Numbered from the stretch's first letter, positions 26,011-34,926 are shown. The stretch is 64,000 nt of DNA from CAJQQY01 sp964564545 (GCA_964564545.1 CAZMBP010000057.1:1-64000), one strand, 5' to 3'. Notes: generated by a model from the sequence alone, not told the origin. Program-made: numbers and translations.

Positions 26011-26634
26011 TCACCCTCCCATCATTTCCATGATCAAACAGATCGCCATAAATCCTACTGCACTCGACACCACAATATTCCAAGTCCTTTGTTTCACTTT
26101 CAATATATCCATGACAACATAAGCGATCACTAAAATAATGGCAACTATCATTAACTGCCCTAATTCCAATCCAACATTAAAAGCAAAAAGCAACCACACT
26201 AAGCTCTCATCTGCATCCAGAACACTTTTCAAATAATTAGAAAACCCCATTCCATGAATCAACCCAAAAAAGAAAGCGAAAAAATAATTAACCATTATTT
26301 GACGAGTCAAATAAGCAATCTTCCCAGGTGTCATTTTCCCCGCTCTTGGTTGGTTGGTCCTAGAAAAAATATTATATAAACAAGTCAACACAATCGTAAC
26401 TGGAATTAAAAATTCAATTACATCTTTTGAAAAGGTAATCACATCTAAGGCTGCTAAAGCTAAGGTTACTGAGTGCCCAATAGTAAAGGCCGTTACTAAA
26501 ATAGCAACCCTTTTCCACTCACTTATTTTGTATATAGCACATAAAGCAACAATAAAAAGTATGTGATCATATGCATTTATATCCGCAATATGTCTTAATC
26601 CCATCTCAGAAAAGGTCACAAAAGCTGAATTCAT
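26011..26634 (-). CDS. HupE/UreJ-family membrane protein
   Basis: A 207-residue polytopic membrane protein with about six helices. The family signature is seen in FSEMGLRHIADINAYDHILFI near the start (Gly-x-x-His-x-x-x-x-x-Asp-His) and FFFGLIHGMGFSNYLK in the middle, with the helix FNVGLELGQLMIVAIILVIA. HupE/UreJ proteins are thought to move nickel or cobalt or to help metallo-hydrogenase or urease maturation. No hydrogenase or urease genes lie here, and many Bacteroidota carry such an orphan. The His and Asp pairs that could bind metal are kept. Confidence 0.85.
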   Translation of the reverse strand: MNSAFVTFSEMGLRHIADINAYDHILFIVALCAIYKISEWKRVAILVTAFTIGHSVTLALAALDVITFSKDVIEFLIPVTIVLTCLYNIFSRTNQPRAGKMTPGKIAYLTRQIMVNYFFAFFFGLIHGMGFSNYLKSVLDADESLVWLLFAFNVGLELGQLMIVAIILVIAYVVMDILKVKQRTWNIVVSSAVGFMAICLIMEMMGG

Positions 26635-26973
26635 TTTCTAATTTTTTTTTAGGTCATTTAAAATTTTAAAAAAATACGGCCATTTAAAATCAAGCCCAAT
26701 TTACTTTTATTTTCCTTTAAAAAGTTCTTATAAACAAAGGATTTTACCTAAAAAACCAAATAGGTAGATTTAAAAAAAAAGAATACCTCCCCTAGTAAAA
26801 ATCACTCTAATTTATATACCAAGTATAGTAAAATTAAAATTAATGAAAATCTAAACACTATAGATATATTAATCATCTCTAAAAAAATTGTGTCACAGGA
26901 AGTATTATTTCATTAAACCTCATTACCTTTTTCTCCATAAGTTTACTTCAAGAGTTATCCAAAATACCAAATC
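26635..26973. other. intergenic, nothing recognised
   Basis: AT-rich divergent spacer. Apart from a small palindrome TATACC-AAG-TATAG near 26815-26827 no motif, ORF or clear promoter consensus was found. Confidence 0.5.
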
Positions 26974-27528
26974 ATGAAATCAAAATATCCATTTACACTA
27001 ATACTACTTTTTTTTGCACATATTTTATTGAGCCAAACAATATCTAGAAGCAATTTAGCTACTGCAGGTGATGTATTATCTAATTCTTCTGGTGTCACTT
27101 TAAGTTGGACAATAGGAGAAGTATATAGTAATACTGTTAAACAAGCCAACCATATCACCGGAGGCTTTCAACAAGGAATCTTAATTAAAAAAGATAAACC
27201 TGTTGAAAAAAAGTCAGCATATATAGAGCCCGAGCAAAGAATTAATGCTACCACAAATAACAAGATTAATGGTGATCTTAAAATAACTTTATACCCAAAT
27301 CCTACAGTAGATCAACTATGGTTAAAATCTAATTCTAGTGATTCGCATGATTTAGTTTTAAGAATAATGGATACTTCAGGGAAGAACCATATTCAAAAAA
27401 ATATCACTTTAGAAAACTTTCAGGAGATCGAAATCAACCAAATCGATAAACTATCCTCTGGTAATTATATTTTAGTCCTATCCGATAATAAATCTACTAT
27501 CACTTCAAAACCATTTATAAAACTATAA
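26974..27528 (+). CDS. short secreted protein with type IX sorting domain
   Basis: A 184-residue protein with a signal peptide (FTLILLFFAHILLSQ), a short module that begins SRSNLATAGDVLSNSSGVTL and SWTIGEVYSNTV...HITGGFQQGI (a common Bacteroidota N-terminal module of unknown function), a Lys/Pro-rich linker, and a type A sorting domain (ITLYPNPTVDQLWLKSNS, LRIMDTSGKN, LSSGNYILVLSDN). So it is a small type IX cargo with almost no passenger domain. It lies 120 bp before the pectate-lyase-fold gene on the same strand and may be co-regulated with it. Confidence 0.8.
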   Translation: MKSKYPFTLILLFFAHILLSQTISRSNLATAGDVLSNSSGVTLSWTIGEVYSNTVKQANHITGGFQQGILIKKDKPVEKKSAYIEPEQRINATTNNKINGDLKITLYPNPTVDQLWLKSNSSDSHDLVLRIMDTSGKNHIQKNITLENFQEIEINQIDKLSSGNYILVLSDNKSTITSKPFIKL

Positions 27529-27648
27529 GCCCACTTACGTTTCTAACACTACTCGCCTTAGCATAATATCCAATATCTATTAATATTAGATCAATTGAAG
27601 TATTTATTAGTTAATACTACAGAAATTGGTTTTTTAAAAAGCTAAGTC

Positions 27649-29751
27649 ATGAAAAAGCAACATCCTTTAATCGAAAAATTTACAATTTTCTTATTCTTTC
27701 TCTGTTCAATTTTTACTACTCAAGCTCAAGATGCTTTTCGGTATCAAGCCGTCGCAAGAGATAGTTCTGGAACACCTATCTCAAATCAGGTAATTGGAGT
27801 AAAAATAGGTATTATCTTAAATACCGAATCAAATGCTCCTGTATACATTGAAACTCATATCGTCCAAAGTAATGACTACGGAGTATTTAACCTTGATATT
27901 GGACTTGGGGATGTTATCAATGGTGATTTTGAAACTATTGATTGGAGCCAAAAAGGTTTTATCGAAGTAGAAATAGATCTTGATGGTGGTTCAAATTATA
28001 CACTAAAAAGTTTGTCAGAATTATTTTCGGTACCTAAAGCACTTTATGCTGAAACTGCCAAACGGGTTGTAGGTGGTTTCGGATTAAATGTAAAAGATTT
28101 TGGTGCCATTGGTGATGGTGAGGCCGACGATACAGAAGCATTTAAATTAGCATTAATAGAGGCTCAAACCCTTGGTGCAAAACTCTTTGTTCCTAGAGGT
28201 ACTTACAAAACAACAAAAACTTTATTTGTTGGAGATGGTGTCTCTTTAATTGGAGAAGGACCAGGAAGTGTGCCTCTAGAAACACCTAATAATGGATCAC
28301 TTTTAAGATACGAAGGAAATAAATATGCCATGAAAATCAAGGGTCATAATGTAAAAATAAGAGACCTTGTGATTAGAGATAATAGTGATGGAGCTGCCAA
28401 AGGAGGAGTAATGGTCATTGCAAATAATCGACTTGTCGAAGGAGTTCATATGTATGAAGTTTTGATTAGTGGATTTACAAATGGAACAGGGTTAAACTTA
28501 GTGGCAAAGAATTCTGGAGGTATTGCTTATTCTTCTTTTGAAAGTGTAAGAATCCGTCATGGAAAAATAGGGATGAAAATAGCCCCTACATCCAATAGCT
28601 TTATTAATTCTAATACCTGGTCTCATTGTCAAATCTCTGGTGGAGCTTTTGTTTATGGAATGCAAATAAAAGGTGGAAATAATAATATACTTAAAGGTAT
28701 GATCATCGAACCACCTTCTACAGAAAAAGGTCACCTAGTTGTTCAAAAAGGAGAAATCTATGGTTCTGAAATGAGAATAGAAGGTTCCACCCAAAGTCCA
28801 ACAGTTCCTTTGGTCAAATTTGCTAAAAAAACCAAAAACTCGACTGTTACTGGAGTATATGGTGGTGGTTTAACTTTAGACAAAGGGAATAATTTCATTA
28901 ATATGAAAAGTGGGAAAGCAATTCATTATCGTAATTCTAGCTTCAATAATTTCAAGAATGCATCTTTCTTTACTCCTGATAGTTCCTCTATCTCAGATTG
29001 GGAACTAATTGGAACCAACGTTACAAGTAGTATCCTTCCTCCAGAATTACTCCCTAATCATAATGTACTTAAAATTACTATTCCTGCTTCTGGAAGTGCA
29101 ACGCTACAACCATCTCCTTTATCTAGACCAATAATAAAAGATCTTCCATTATATGAGCAAGTGAATTTTGGTTTCCATATCAAAACAACTAAACCTAATT
29201 CAGTTTTTACCTCAACAAATTCACCAGATGGATGGACCAATTCTAACCCTCATTGTGGAGGAGGTGAATGGGAGTTTGTTGGAATGAATGCAGCAGTAAA
29301 TGAAACTAATCCTCAATTTACTTTAAAAGTTGAAAATACCACGGGGGCTCCACTTGATGTCTATATAACAACCCCAACGTTGAATTTTGGAAACCAGTTG
29401 CCAACTATTGACGATGCTCCCATTTTTGAATCAGGTGGACAATTACATGGACTACTAATCAATGCATATGCTACAGCTGAAACTCCATCGAATGGATTTC
29501 TAGCTCTTCCGAAATCTGCTAATTATTATGAAATAACTAATTCCAATAGTATACACCGAATCAATCATGAAACGGCCAATAGATTCCCAAGAGGAAGTGT
29601 AATCACTTTATTATTTAATAATCCTGGAATAAGTGTTACCAATGGTGGATACATAAACTTAAAAACAGGATATATTTCTGCTATAAATGGATCACTAACC
29701 TTAATTTCAAATGGAAATGGAACATGGAGAGAAGTCGACCGAAATAATTAA
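27649..29751 (+). CDS. secreted pectate-lyase-fold protein with N-terminal adhesin-type domain
   Basis: A 700-residue protein with a signal peptide (FLFFLCSIFTTQAQ). Residues about 27-135 form a module common at the start of Bacteroidota surface proteins (FRYQAVARDSSGTPISNQVI ... SVPKALYAETAKR). This is followed by a right-handed beta-helix beginning NVKDFGAIGDGEADDTEAF, the signature of the Pectate_lyase_3 / phage-tailspike group, continuing through VFVPRGTY-like LFVPRGTYKTTKTLFVG to about residue 450. The C-terminal third is beta-rich and unassigned. No type IX sorting domain is seen. It may bind or cleave an acidic polysaccharide; catalytic residues cannot be assigned by eye. It ends at a strong terminator. 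Confidence 0.8.
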   Translation: MKKQHPLIEKFTIFLFFLCSIFTTQAQDAFRYQAVARDSSGTPISNQVIGVKIGIILNTESNAPVYIETHIVQSNDYGVFNLDIGLGDVINGDFETIDWSQKGFIEVEIDLDGGSNYTLKSLSELFSVPKALYAETAKRVVGGFGLNVKDFGAIGDGEADDTEAFKLALIEAQTLGAKLFVPRGTYKTTKTLFVGDGVSLIGEGPGSVPLETPNNGSLLRYEGNKYAMKIKGHNVKIRDLVIRDNSDGAAKGGVMVIANNRLVEGVHMYEVLISGFTNGTGLNLVAKNSGGIAYSSFESVRIRHGKIGMKIAPTSNSFINSNTWSHCQISGGAFVYGMQIKGGNNNILKGMIIEPPSTEKGHLVVQKGEIYGSEMRIEGSTQSPTVPLVKFAKKTKNSTVTGVYGGGLTLDKGNNFINMKSGKAIHYRNSSFNNFKNASFFTPDSSSISDWELIGTNVTSSILPPELLPNHNVLKITIPASGSATLQPSPLSRPIIKDLPLYEQVNFGFHIKTTKPNSVFTSTNSPDGWTNSNPHCGGGEWEFVGMNAAVNETNPQFTLKVENTTGAPLDVYITTPTLNFGNQLPTIDDAPIFESGGQLHGLLINAYATAETPSNGFLALPKSANYYEITNSNSIHRINHETANRFPRGSVITLLFNNPGISVTNGGYINLKTGYISAINGSLTLISNGNGTWREVDRNN

Positions 29752-29778
29752 TTAATCAAATAAAATTTATTTAACTAA

Positions 29779-29818
29779 AAGAGGGATACTCGAAATTATT
29801 CGAGCATCCCTCTTATTT
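29779..29818. terminator. terminator between pectate-lyase-fold gene and ahcY
   Basis: AAGAGGGATACTCGAA and TTCGAGCATCCCTCTT form a 16-bp stem with one mismatch and a short loop, T-run on the plus strand. It is well placed for both converging genes. Confidence 0.85.
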
Positions 29819-29865
29819 TTCATGAAGAAAAATCAAAATAATCTTTCTTCAACAATATTTAACTT

Positions 29866-31179
29866 CTAGTATCTGTAGTACTCAGGTTTATATGGCCCTT
29901 CTACTTTTACGCTAATATAATCTGCTTGATCTTGAGATAATTCTTCCAACTCAACACCGATTTTAGCTAAGTGTAATCGAGCTACTTTTTCATCCAAGTG
30001 CTTAGGCAACATGTAAACTTCGTTTCCATATTTGTCATTCTCTTTATTTTCCCAAAGTTCCAACTGTGCCAAAACTTGGTTAGTAAATGAATTAGACATT
30101 ACGAAAGATGGGTGACCAGTTGCACAACCTAAGTTTACTAATCGACCCTCAGCCAAAACTAAAATGTCTTTTCCGTCAATTGTATATTTATCAACTTGTG
30201 GTTTAATCACATCTTTAGTATCACCGTAAGCTCCGTTCAACCACGCCATATCGATTTCATTATCGAAGTGGCCAATGTTACAAACGATAGTTTTATCATT
30301 CATCATTCTGAAATATTTTTCAGTAATGATATCTTTATTTCCAGTTGCAGTACAAACGATACTTGCTTCGGCCAATGCATTTTCCATTTTCTTAACTGCG
30401 AATCCGTCCATTGCAGCTTGCAATGCACAAATTGGGTCAATCTCAGTTACAATCACTCGGCAACCTGCACCTCTCAATGAAGCAGCAGATCCTTTTCCAA
30501 CATCTCCGTAACCTGCAACAACAGCAACTTTTCCAGCCATCATTACATCAGTCGCTCTTCTGATTGCATCAACTAAAGATTCTTTACATCCGTACTTGTT
30601 ATCAAATTTAGATTTAGTAACTGAATCATTAATATTGATTGCTGGCAACTTCAAAGAACCATTCATTTGACGCTCATATAATCTGTGAACACCAGTAGTA
30701 GTTTCTTCAGAGATACCTCCGATTCCATCTACCAACTCTGGGTAACGGTCTAAAACCATATTAGTCAAATCACCTCCATCATCCAAAATCATATTCAAAG
30801 GTTTTCCACCTTCAAAAGCAGTTAATGTCTGCTCGATACACCAGTCAAATTCTTCTTCGTTCATTCCTTTCCAAGCAAATACTGGAACTCCTGTTTCAGC
30901 AATTGCAGCAGCAGCCTGATCTTGTGTAGAGAAAATATTACAAGATGACCAAGTTACTTCAGCACCTAAAGCAGTTAAAGTTTCGATCAAAACTGCAGTC
31001 TGAATGGTCATGTGAAGACATCCTGCGATACGTGCACCTTTCAATGGTTGCGACGGACCGAATTCTTCTCTCAATGACATCAAACCTGGCATTTCTGCCT
31101 CAGCAAGATCCATTTCTTTTCGTCCCCAAGCGGCTAGGGAAATATCTTTTACTTTGTAATTTAACTTTGTGGTTTCCAT
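29866..31179 (-). CDS. ahcY: adenosylhomocysteinase (SAH hydrolase)
   Basis: Splits S-adenosylhomocysteine into adenosine and homocysteine with bound NAD, relieving inhibition of methyltransferases. The 437 residues show the full family pattern: PLKGARIAGCLHMTIQTAVL, the Cys/His active-site segment SCNIFSTQDQAAAAI, ILDDGGDLTN, PAININDSVTKSKFDN, the NAD-binding GYGDVGKGSAASLRG, and the C-terminal LPKHLDEKVARLHL...YKPEYYRY. It lacks the long insertion found in some bacterial forms. It is transcribed divergently from an Lrp-family gene and has a good promoter 115 bp upstream. Confidence 0.97.
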   Translation of the reverse strand: METTKLNYKVKDISLAAWGRKEMDLAEAEMPGLMSLREEFGPSQPLKGARIAGCLHMTIQTAVLIETLTALGAEVTWSSCNIFSTQDQAAAAIAETGVPVFAWKGMNEEEFDWCIEQTLTAFEGGKPLNMILDDGGDLTNMVLDRYPELVDGIGGISEETTTGVHRLYERQMNGSLKLPAININDSVTKSKFDNKYGCKESLVDAIRRATDVMMAGKVAVVAGYGDVGKGSAASLRGAGCRVIVTEIDPICALQAAMDGFAVKKMENALAEASIVCTATGNKDIITEKYFRMMNDKTIVCNIGHFDNEIDMAWLNGAYGDTKDVIKPQVDKYTIDGKDILVLAEGRLVNLGCATGHPSFVMSNSFTNQVLAQLELWENKENDKYGNEVYMLPKHLDEKVARLHLAKIGVELEELSQDQADYISVKVEGPYKPEYYRY

Positions 31180-31294
31180 GAATAGAAAATTTAAATTGTT
31201 ATTTTAAAAAATAAGAGTTGTCTCTTTTTACGATAAATGGGATTGAATGTTTTGACTTACTCTAAGTTCAAACCAAATCCACTCAAAACGCCCA

Positions 31295-31327
31295 CAAAGT
31301 TAAGAACTTTGGTAATAAAATTCACAA
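31295..31327 (-). promoter_or_regulatory. predicted ahcY promoter
   Basis: On the minus strand TTG (31327-31325) and TAACTTTG (31302-31295) are separated by 22 bp, a good match to the Bacteroidota consensus. A leader of about 110 nt follows; no known SAH riboswitch fold was recognised in it. Confidence 0.6.
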
Positions 31328-31426
31328 TTCAAACCTTTCTAAGAAATCATTCCTAATTTTTAATAACTTTAAAGGAAATATTCATTTTTCACATTATTTT
31401 TTATTAGTTCAAAAGTAATTTTTCCT

Positions 31427-31897
31427 ATGAAAATAAATTTAGATGCGATTGATCGGCAAATTTTAGCGATGCTAGAAGAAGATGCAAAAATCAACATCAA
31501 AGAAATTGCTGCGAAATTAAATATGACTAAAACTCCCATCTATGAACGCATCAAGCGATTAGAAAAAGAAGGTGTAATTGAAAAATACGTCACAGTACTC
31601 AATCGTAAAAAACTGGGTTCTTCGATTATTGTTTTTTTAGAAGGTTCTTTAAAGGTGGAAAAATTTGAACAAGCAGATGAATTCTTTGAAGCAGTTGCTG
31701 CTACACCTGAAATTATTGAATGCTATTTATTAGGTGGAGAAAATGATTTTATGTTAAAAGTGATCGCACCTGAATTAGATAAATACCATGATTTTTATGC
31801 GACAAAAATTGCGAGCCTACCGAGAGTTGGACAAATCAAAAGTTCTTTCGTCATCAAAGAAATTAAACACACGATGAAATTACCCAATCTACAATAA
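31427..31897 (+). CDS. Lrp/AsnC family transcription regulator
   Basis: A 156-residue regulator with an N-terminal winged helix-turn-helix (LDAIDRQILAMLEEDAKINI, KEIAAKLNMTKTPIYERIKR) and a C-terminal RAM/ligand-binding domain (ECYLLGGENDFMLKVIAPEL, YDFYATKIASLPRVGQIKSS-like end). Proteins of this family bind an amino acid and switch operons, often their divergent neighbour; here that would be ahcY, which is an inference from position only. The start ATG follows an AT-rich leader without a clear promoter consensus. Confidence 0.93.
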   Translation: MKINLDAIDRQILAMLEEDAKINIKEIAAKLNMTKTPIYERIKRLEKEGVIEKYVTVLNRKKLGSSIIVFLEGSLKVEKFEQADEFFEAVAATPEIIECYLLGGENDFMLKVIAPELDKYHDFYATKIASLPRVGQIKSSFVIKEIKHTMKLPNLQ

Positions 31898-31995
31898 CAT
31901 ATTTTTTTCGGAAGAGGATTCTTTGCAATTCATTAACAACAAACTCCCTACTGACTTTGTAATTTTATTTTTTTGAAAAATAAAAAAGCTTAATC

Positions 31996-32706
31996 ATGGA
32001 AATTAAAATGTGTGTTTACTGTTTTTTACTTTTCCCTTTTTTTGTACTTGCCCAACCCAAAATTAAGTTTCACGCAAAAGTAATCGACTATGGAATTTCT
32101 AAACAAAATTCCAATCCAGTTCGTGAAATTGGATTTACTAATATTGGAGATGAAACATTGATTATTAAAAATGTAAAAACATCTTGTGGATGCTTAGTAG
32201 CTAGTTGGCCGAAAGAGCCAATTCTTCCAGGTGAGTCTGGAATTATCAAAACAAGATATGATATGAGAAGGTTAAATAAAATAAATAAAACCATCTCGAT
32301 ATACAGCAACAGTCATAATGAGCCAAAAATTGTTTTAAAGGTAAAAGGCTTTATTACCAAATTACCTCCTCAACCAAAAATCGAATTTAAGAGTACTATT
32401 TTTGATTTTGATACTGTCAGCCAAGGAACTATACTCAGAGATATTAATTTTGAATTTAAAAATATTGGAACCGATACCTTAATTATATTTGATGTAAAAT
32501 CTTCGGTAGGATCGCTTGCTCCTAGCTATTCAAAACAACCAATTCCACCCAACAACAAAGGAAATATTTCAGCAGTTTTCGATACGAGATCGCGATTCAA
32601 AATGCAACATAAAAGACTTAATGTTCACTCAAATGATTCTACCAATTTAGTTATCCCTATTTCTGTCAAAGGTTTTGTAAAAAAGAAAAAACAACAAAAT
32701 GAATAG
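31996..32706 (+). CDS. secreted protein with two DUF1573 domains
   Basis: A 236-residue protein with a signal peptide (MCVYCFLLFPFFVLAQ; the ATG at 32008 is an equally good start) and two tandem Ig-like DUF1573 modules. The first has FTNIGDETLIIKNVKTSCGC, the second FKNIGTDTLIIFDVKSSVGS. The first retains the typical SCGC cysteines, the second has lost them. DUF1573 proteins are abundant in Bacteroidota and their function is unknown, presumably at the cell envelope. It stands between the Lrp gene and a lipoprotein gene on the same strand, 80 to 100 bp from each. Confidence 0.85.
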   Translation: MEIKMCVYCFLLFPFFVLAQPKIKFHAKVIDYGISKQNSNPVREIGFTNIGDETLIIKNVKTSCGCLVASWPKEPILPGESGIIKTRYDMRRLNKINKTISIYSNSHNEPKIVLKVKGFITKLPPQPKIEFKSTIFDFDTVSQGTILRDINFEFKNIGTDTLIIFDVKSSVGSLAPSYSKQPIPPNNKGNISAVFDTRSRFKMQHKRLNVHSNDSTNLVIPISVKGFVKKKKQQNE

Positions 32707-32745
32707 ATTTATTTCCAAAAAAAATATTACTCCCAAGAAGATTTG

Positions 32746-32753
32746 TAATTTTG
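32746..32753 (+). promoter_or_regulatory. possible -7 element of the 32789 lipoprotein gene
   Basis: TAATTTTG fits TANNTTTG 36 bp before the start codon; no clear TTG upstream. Confidence 0.4.
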
Positions 32754-32788
32754 ATTAGCCATTTTCAAAAAAAATAAAAAACAATACC

Positions 32789-33235
32789 ATGACGAAATCT
32801 AATTTGATCTATCTAATATTCATTTCAATATTTTGCTTAGCAAGTTGCACACAACCTGCTTCTGAAAACAAACCTGCTAATCCTGACGCAGATCTCTCAG
32901 ACATCGTTGAAGCACCTCCTGAAAAAAAAATCAACCAAGCTCCAGCTCCAGAAAAAACCAAAAAAACTACTTCGAATATCCACGTAACTATCGGAACATT
33001 TTTATTAATTGAAGATGGAGATTATTATCAGTTACACATGAAGGATGAAAATAAGAAAGAAACTTCTTTCTATTTTTGGCAAGCTTACGAAGGTGCTGAC
33101 CAACTCAATGTCGGAAATTGGAAATCTGTAAAAGGACAAAAAATAAAAGTGACTTGGGAAGATTCTAAAGAAAAAGATCCTGAAAGTGGAAAAGAAATAG
33201 CTATCAAAAAAATACTCGCGATTGAAATAATTTAA
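32789..33235 (+). CDS. small lipoprotein, unknown function
   Basis: A 148-residue lipoprotein (lipobox LASCTQ) with a low-complexity Pro/Ala/Lys linker (about residues 25-62) and a compact C-terminal domain that looks like a small beta-barrel or OB-type fold (HVTIGTFLLIEDGDYYQLHM ... VKGQKIKVTWEDSK). No family is recognised. Its TAA stop codon coincides with the edge of a palindromic repeat (copy B1). Confidence 0.7.
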   Translation: MTKSNLIYLIFISIFCLASCTQPASENKPANPDADLSDIVEAPPEKKINQAPAPEKTKKTTSNIHVTIGTFLLIEDGDYYQLHMKDENKKETSFYFWQAYEGADQLNVGNWKSVKGQKIKVTWEDSKEKDPESGKEIAIKKILAIEII

Positions 33236-33257
33236 CCCCTGTCCCCAAAAGGGGAAC
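33233..33257. repeat. GC-rich palindromic repeat, copy B1
   Basis: TAACCCCTGTCCCCAAAAGG, continuing GGAAC, holds the palindrome CCCC-AAAA-GGGG. Its first three bases are the stop codon of the upstream lipoprotein gene. Confidence 0.85.
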
Positions 33258-33284
33258 CTATAATTTAACTTATAGTGAAAACTA

Positions 33285-33322
33285 AAAAAACCTATTCTTT
33301 CAATTGGAAGAATAGGTTTTTC
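33285..33322. terminator. terminator hairpin inside the repeat pair
   Basis: AAAACCTATTCTT and AAGAATAGGTTTT form a stem of about 13 bp with A- and T-runs on either side, between the convergent lipoprotein and anti-sigma genes and inside the inverted repeat pair B1/B2. Confidence 0.8.
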
Positions 33323-33347
33323 ATTTAAGTGAAAACTTAAATACATC

Positions 33348-33372
33348 GTTCCCCTTTAGGGGACAGGGGTTA
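33348..33372. repeat. GC-rich palindromic repeat, copy B2 (inverted)
   Basis: GTTCCCCTTTAGGGGACAGG, continuing GGTTA, is the inverted partner of copy B1. Its outer TTA is, on the minus strand, the TAA stop codon of the anti-sigma gene. Confidence 0.85.
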
Positions 33373-34140
33373 AATTACCCCACTTACTTTTAGTTGCGAG
33401 ACGTCAGGATGATCACTTCCTCCTTCATCTTCTAAAGTAATATTCAAACTCGCTGCATTTGCCATGTGTGGAATAGTGATCATTTTTTTATCATCAAATT
33501 TTATCACTCCCATGTCGACCATTTCGTTATCGATGTCAGCCCACATTTGATAGGTTTTGCCAGCGGGAGGTGCAGGTAAATTTTCTAGTTTTAAATATGC
33601 TTTATCTTTATTTTCATTCCAGTAAGCAATCGCCAAAGTATTATTTTCTCCTCGCAAATGTACATGTGAAGTATTCGGATCTTTGAGAAATGAATTTTGC
33701 GAAGCATAAATCATTTTTTCATTTTGCACCTGTTCACAATCTTTTTGGAATTGCTTAAATTCGGTTGAAAGAATAGCCATTTCATTCTCTACATTGGATT
33801 TACTTTCCCATGTAAAAAAGGAAAAAAACAATAGTCCAATAATACTTGCCGCTGCTGAAATCGCTACCCATTTTGGAATAGAATAGTTATTCCTTGCAGA
33901 ATTTTCCCTAGCCTCTATTTCATCAATTTTTGACAAAACACTTTTCTTCAAAGTAGCCGGTGGTGGAATCGCATGAGCACGGGCATATTTTTCCATGCAC
34001 CCTTCCAACTTCATGCAATCAGTTTTCAACTCTGGATAAGTCAACAACATTTGCTCTACGATTTCAGCTTCCTCTGAAGTTGTCAATCCGAGAACATATT
34101 GTTCGCACAAGCCCGTTTTAATAAATTCTTCTTTCGTCAT
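33370..34140 (-). CDS. anti-sigma factor, RskA type
   Basis: A 256-residue membrane anti-sigma factor. The cytoplasmic N-terminus (residues 1-90, CEQYVLGLTTSEEAEIVEQM) should bind the sigma factor; no zinc-binding HxxxCxxC motif is seen. One membrane helix spans about residues 91-111 (WVAISAAASIIGLLFFSFFTW). The periplasmic C-terminus is an RskA/anti-sigma-K domain (NTLAIAYWNENKDKAYLKLE, GKTYQMWADIDNEMVDMGVI). Such factors hold an ECF sigma at the membrane until proteolysis releases it. It starts 2 bp after the sigma gene stop, so they are translated from one mRNA. Its own stop is provided by a repeat element. Confidence 0.93.
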   Translation of the reverse strand: MTKEEFIKTGLCEQYVLGLTTSEEAEIVEQMLLTYPELKTDCMKLEGCMEKYARAHAIPPPATLKKSVLSKIDEIEARENSARNNYSIPKWVAISAAASIIGLLFFSFFTWESKSNVENEMAILSTEFKQFQKDCEQVQNEKMIYASQNSFLKDPNTSHVHLRGENNTLAIAYWNENKDKAYLKLENLPAPPAGKTYQMWADIDNEMVDMGVIKFDDKKMITIPHMANAASLNITLEDEGGSDHPDVSQLKVSGVI

Positions 34141-34142
34141 TT

Positions 34143-34724
34143 TTATAATAAAAATAAAATGCTATTGATTAATAAAGATATTCCAACTACTCCTGTTACT
34201 TCAAAGATTTCTCTTAATTCTCGCAACGCAATTCTTAGTCTAGTTTTTACAGTACCCAATGGAATATTTAGTTCTTCACTTACTTCTTTTTGAGTGAAGC
34301 CTCTGAAATAAATCATATTTACAACCTCACGATATTTTTCGTCTAAATTATTTAATAATTCTTTGACGCCAATTTCATCAGGATTTGTTCCTCGACTCGA
34401 TACCTTATTATATACGAGATCATCTATGCCTTGGTTTTTGCTTCTTTTTCTAAAACCTGCTGAACGTAATTTATCGATGGCGGTATTTCTAGTGATATTC
34501 AACAACCAAGTAAATAAAGTTCCTTTGCTTGAATCATAGGTGGTTCCTTTTTTCCAAATCTTCACAAAAGCATCTTGCATCACATCCTGTGCAATCTCCT
34601 CTGATTGAACAATTCTCACTACTACACCATATAGAGATGCAGCATATTGATCGTATATTATAGCAATGACTCGCTTATCATTTTGATGCAACATTTCCAC
34701 AATTTGGCTTTCAGCGAACTTCAT
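34143..34724 (-). CDS. ECF RNA polymerase sigma factor (SigK-like)
   Basis: A 193-residue ECF sigma factor. Region 2 is IIYDQYAASLYGVVVRIVQS, EEIAQDVMQDAFVKIWKK and FTWLLNITRNTAIDKLRS. Region 4 is the HTH YFRGFTQKEVSEELNIPLGT, VKTRLRIALRELREI. An oddity is a hydrophobic tail after the usual end (VTGVVGISLLINSILFLL), which might anchor the protein to the membrane or reflect a frame change near the end. It pairs with the RskA-type anti-sigma gene 2 bp downstream and is divergent from a fasciclin gene 200 bp away, the same trio seen for SigK, RskA and MPT70/83 in mycobacteria. Confidence 0.93.
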   Translation of the reverse strand: MKFAESQIVEMLHQNDKRVIAIIYDQYAASLYGVVVRIVQSEEIAQDVMQDAFVKIWKKGTTYDSSKGTLFTWLLNITRNTAIDKLRSAGFRKRSKNQGIDDLVYNKVSSRGTNPDEIGVKELLNNLDEKYREVVNMIYFRGFTQKEVSEELNIPLGTVKTRLRIALRELREIFEVTGVVGISLLINSILFLL

Positions 34725-34926
34725 TTGTCTATTAATAAATGTGAGAATAAATAAGATGTTTGATATCCCTTTATAGAAATCTGTAACAGAGCTAATTAAA
34801 AAATGTTTAATATTTTTTTTGAAGAAATAATTTTAAAAAAAATCAATTTAAAAAAACCAAACTCAAAATCACTTCGTAGGTATGTTGATTTTTAATAAAC
34901 ATTTTTAAAATTAAAACACATTTAAC

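Noticed and set aside
31180..31294. SAH riboswitch in the ahcY leader
   Set aside because: No conserved GC-rich pseudoknot pattern could be recognised in the leader.
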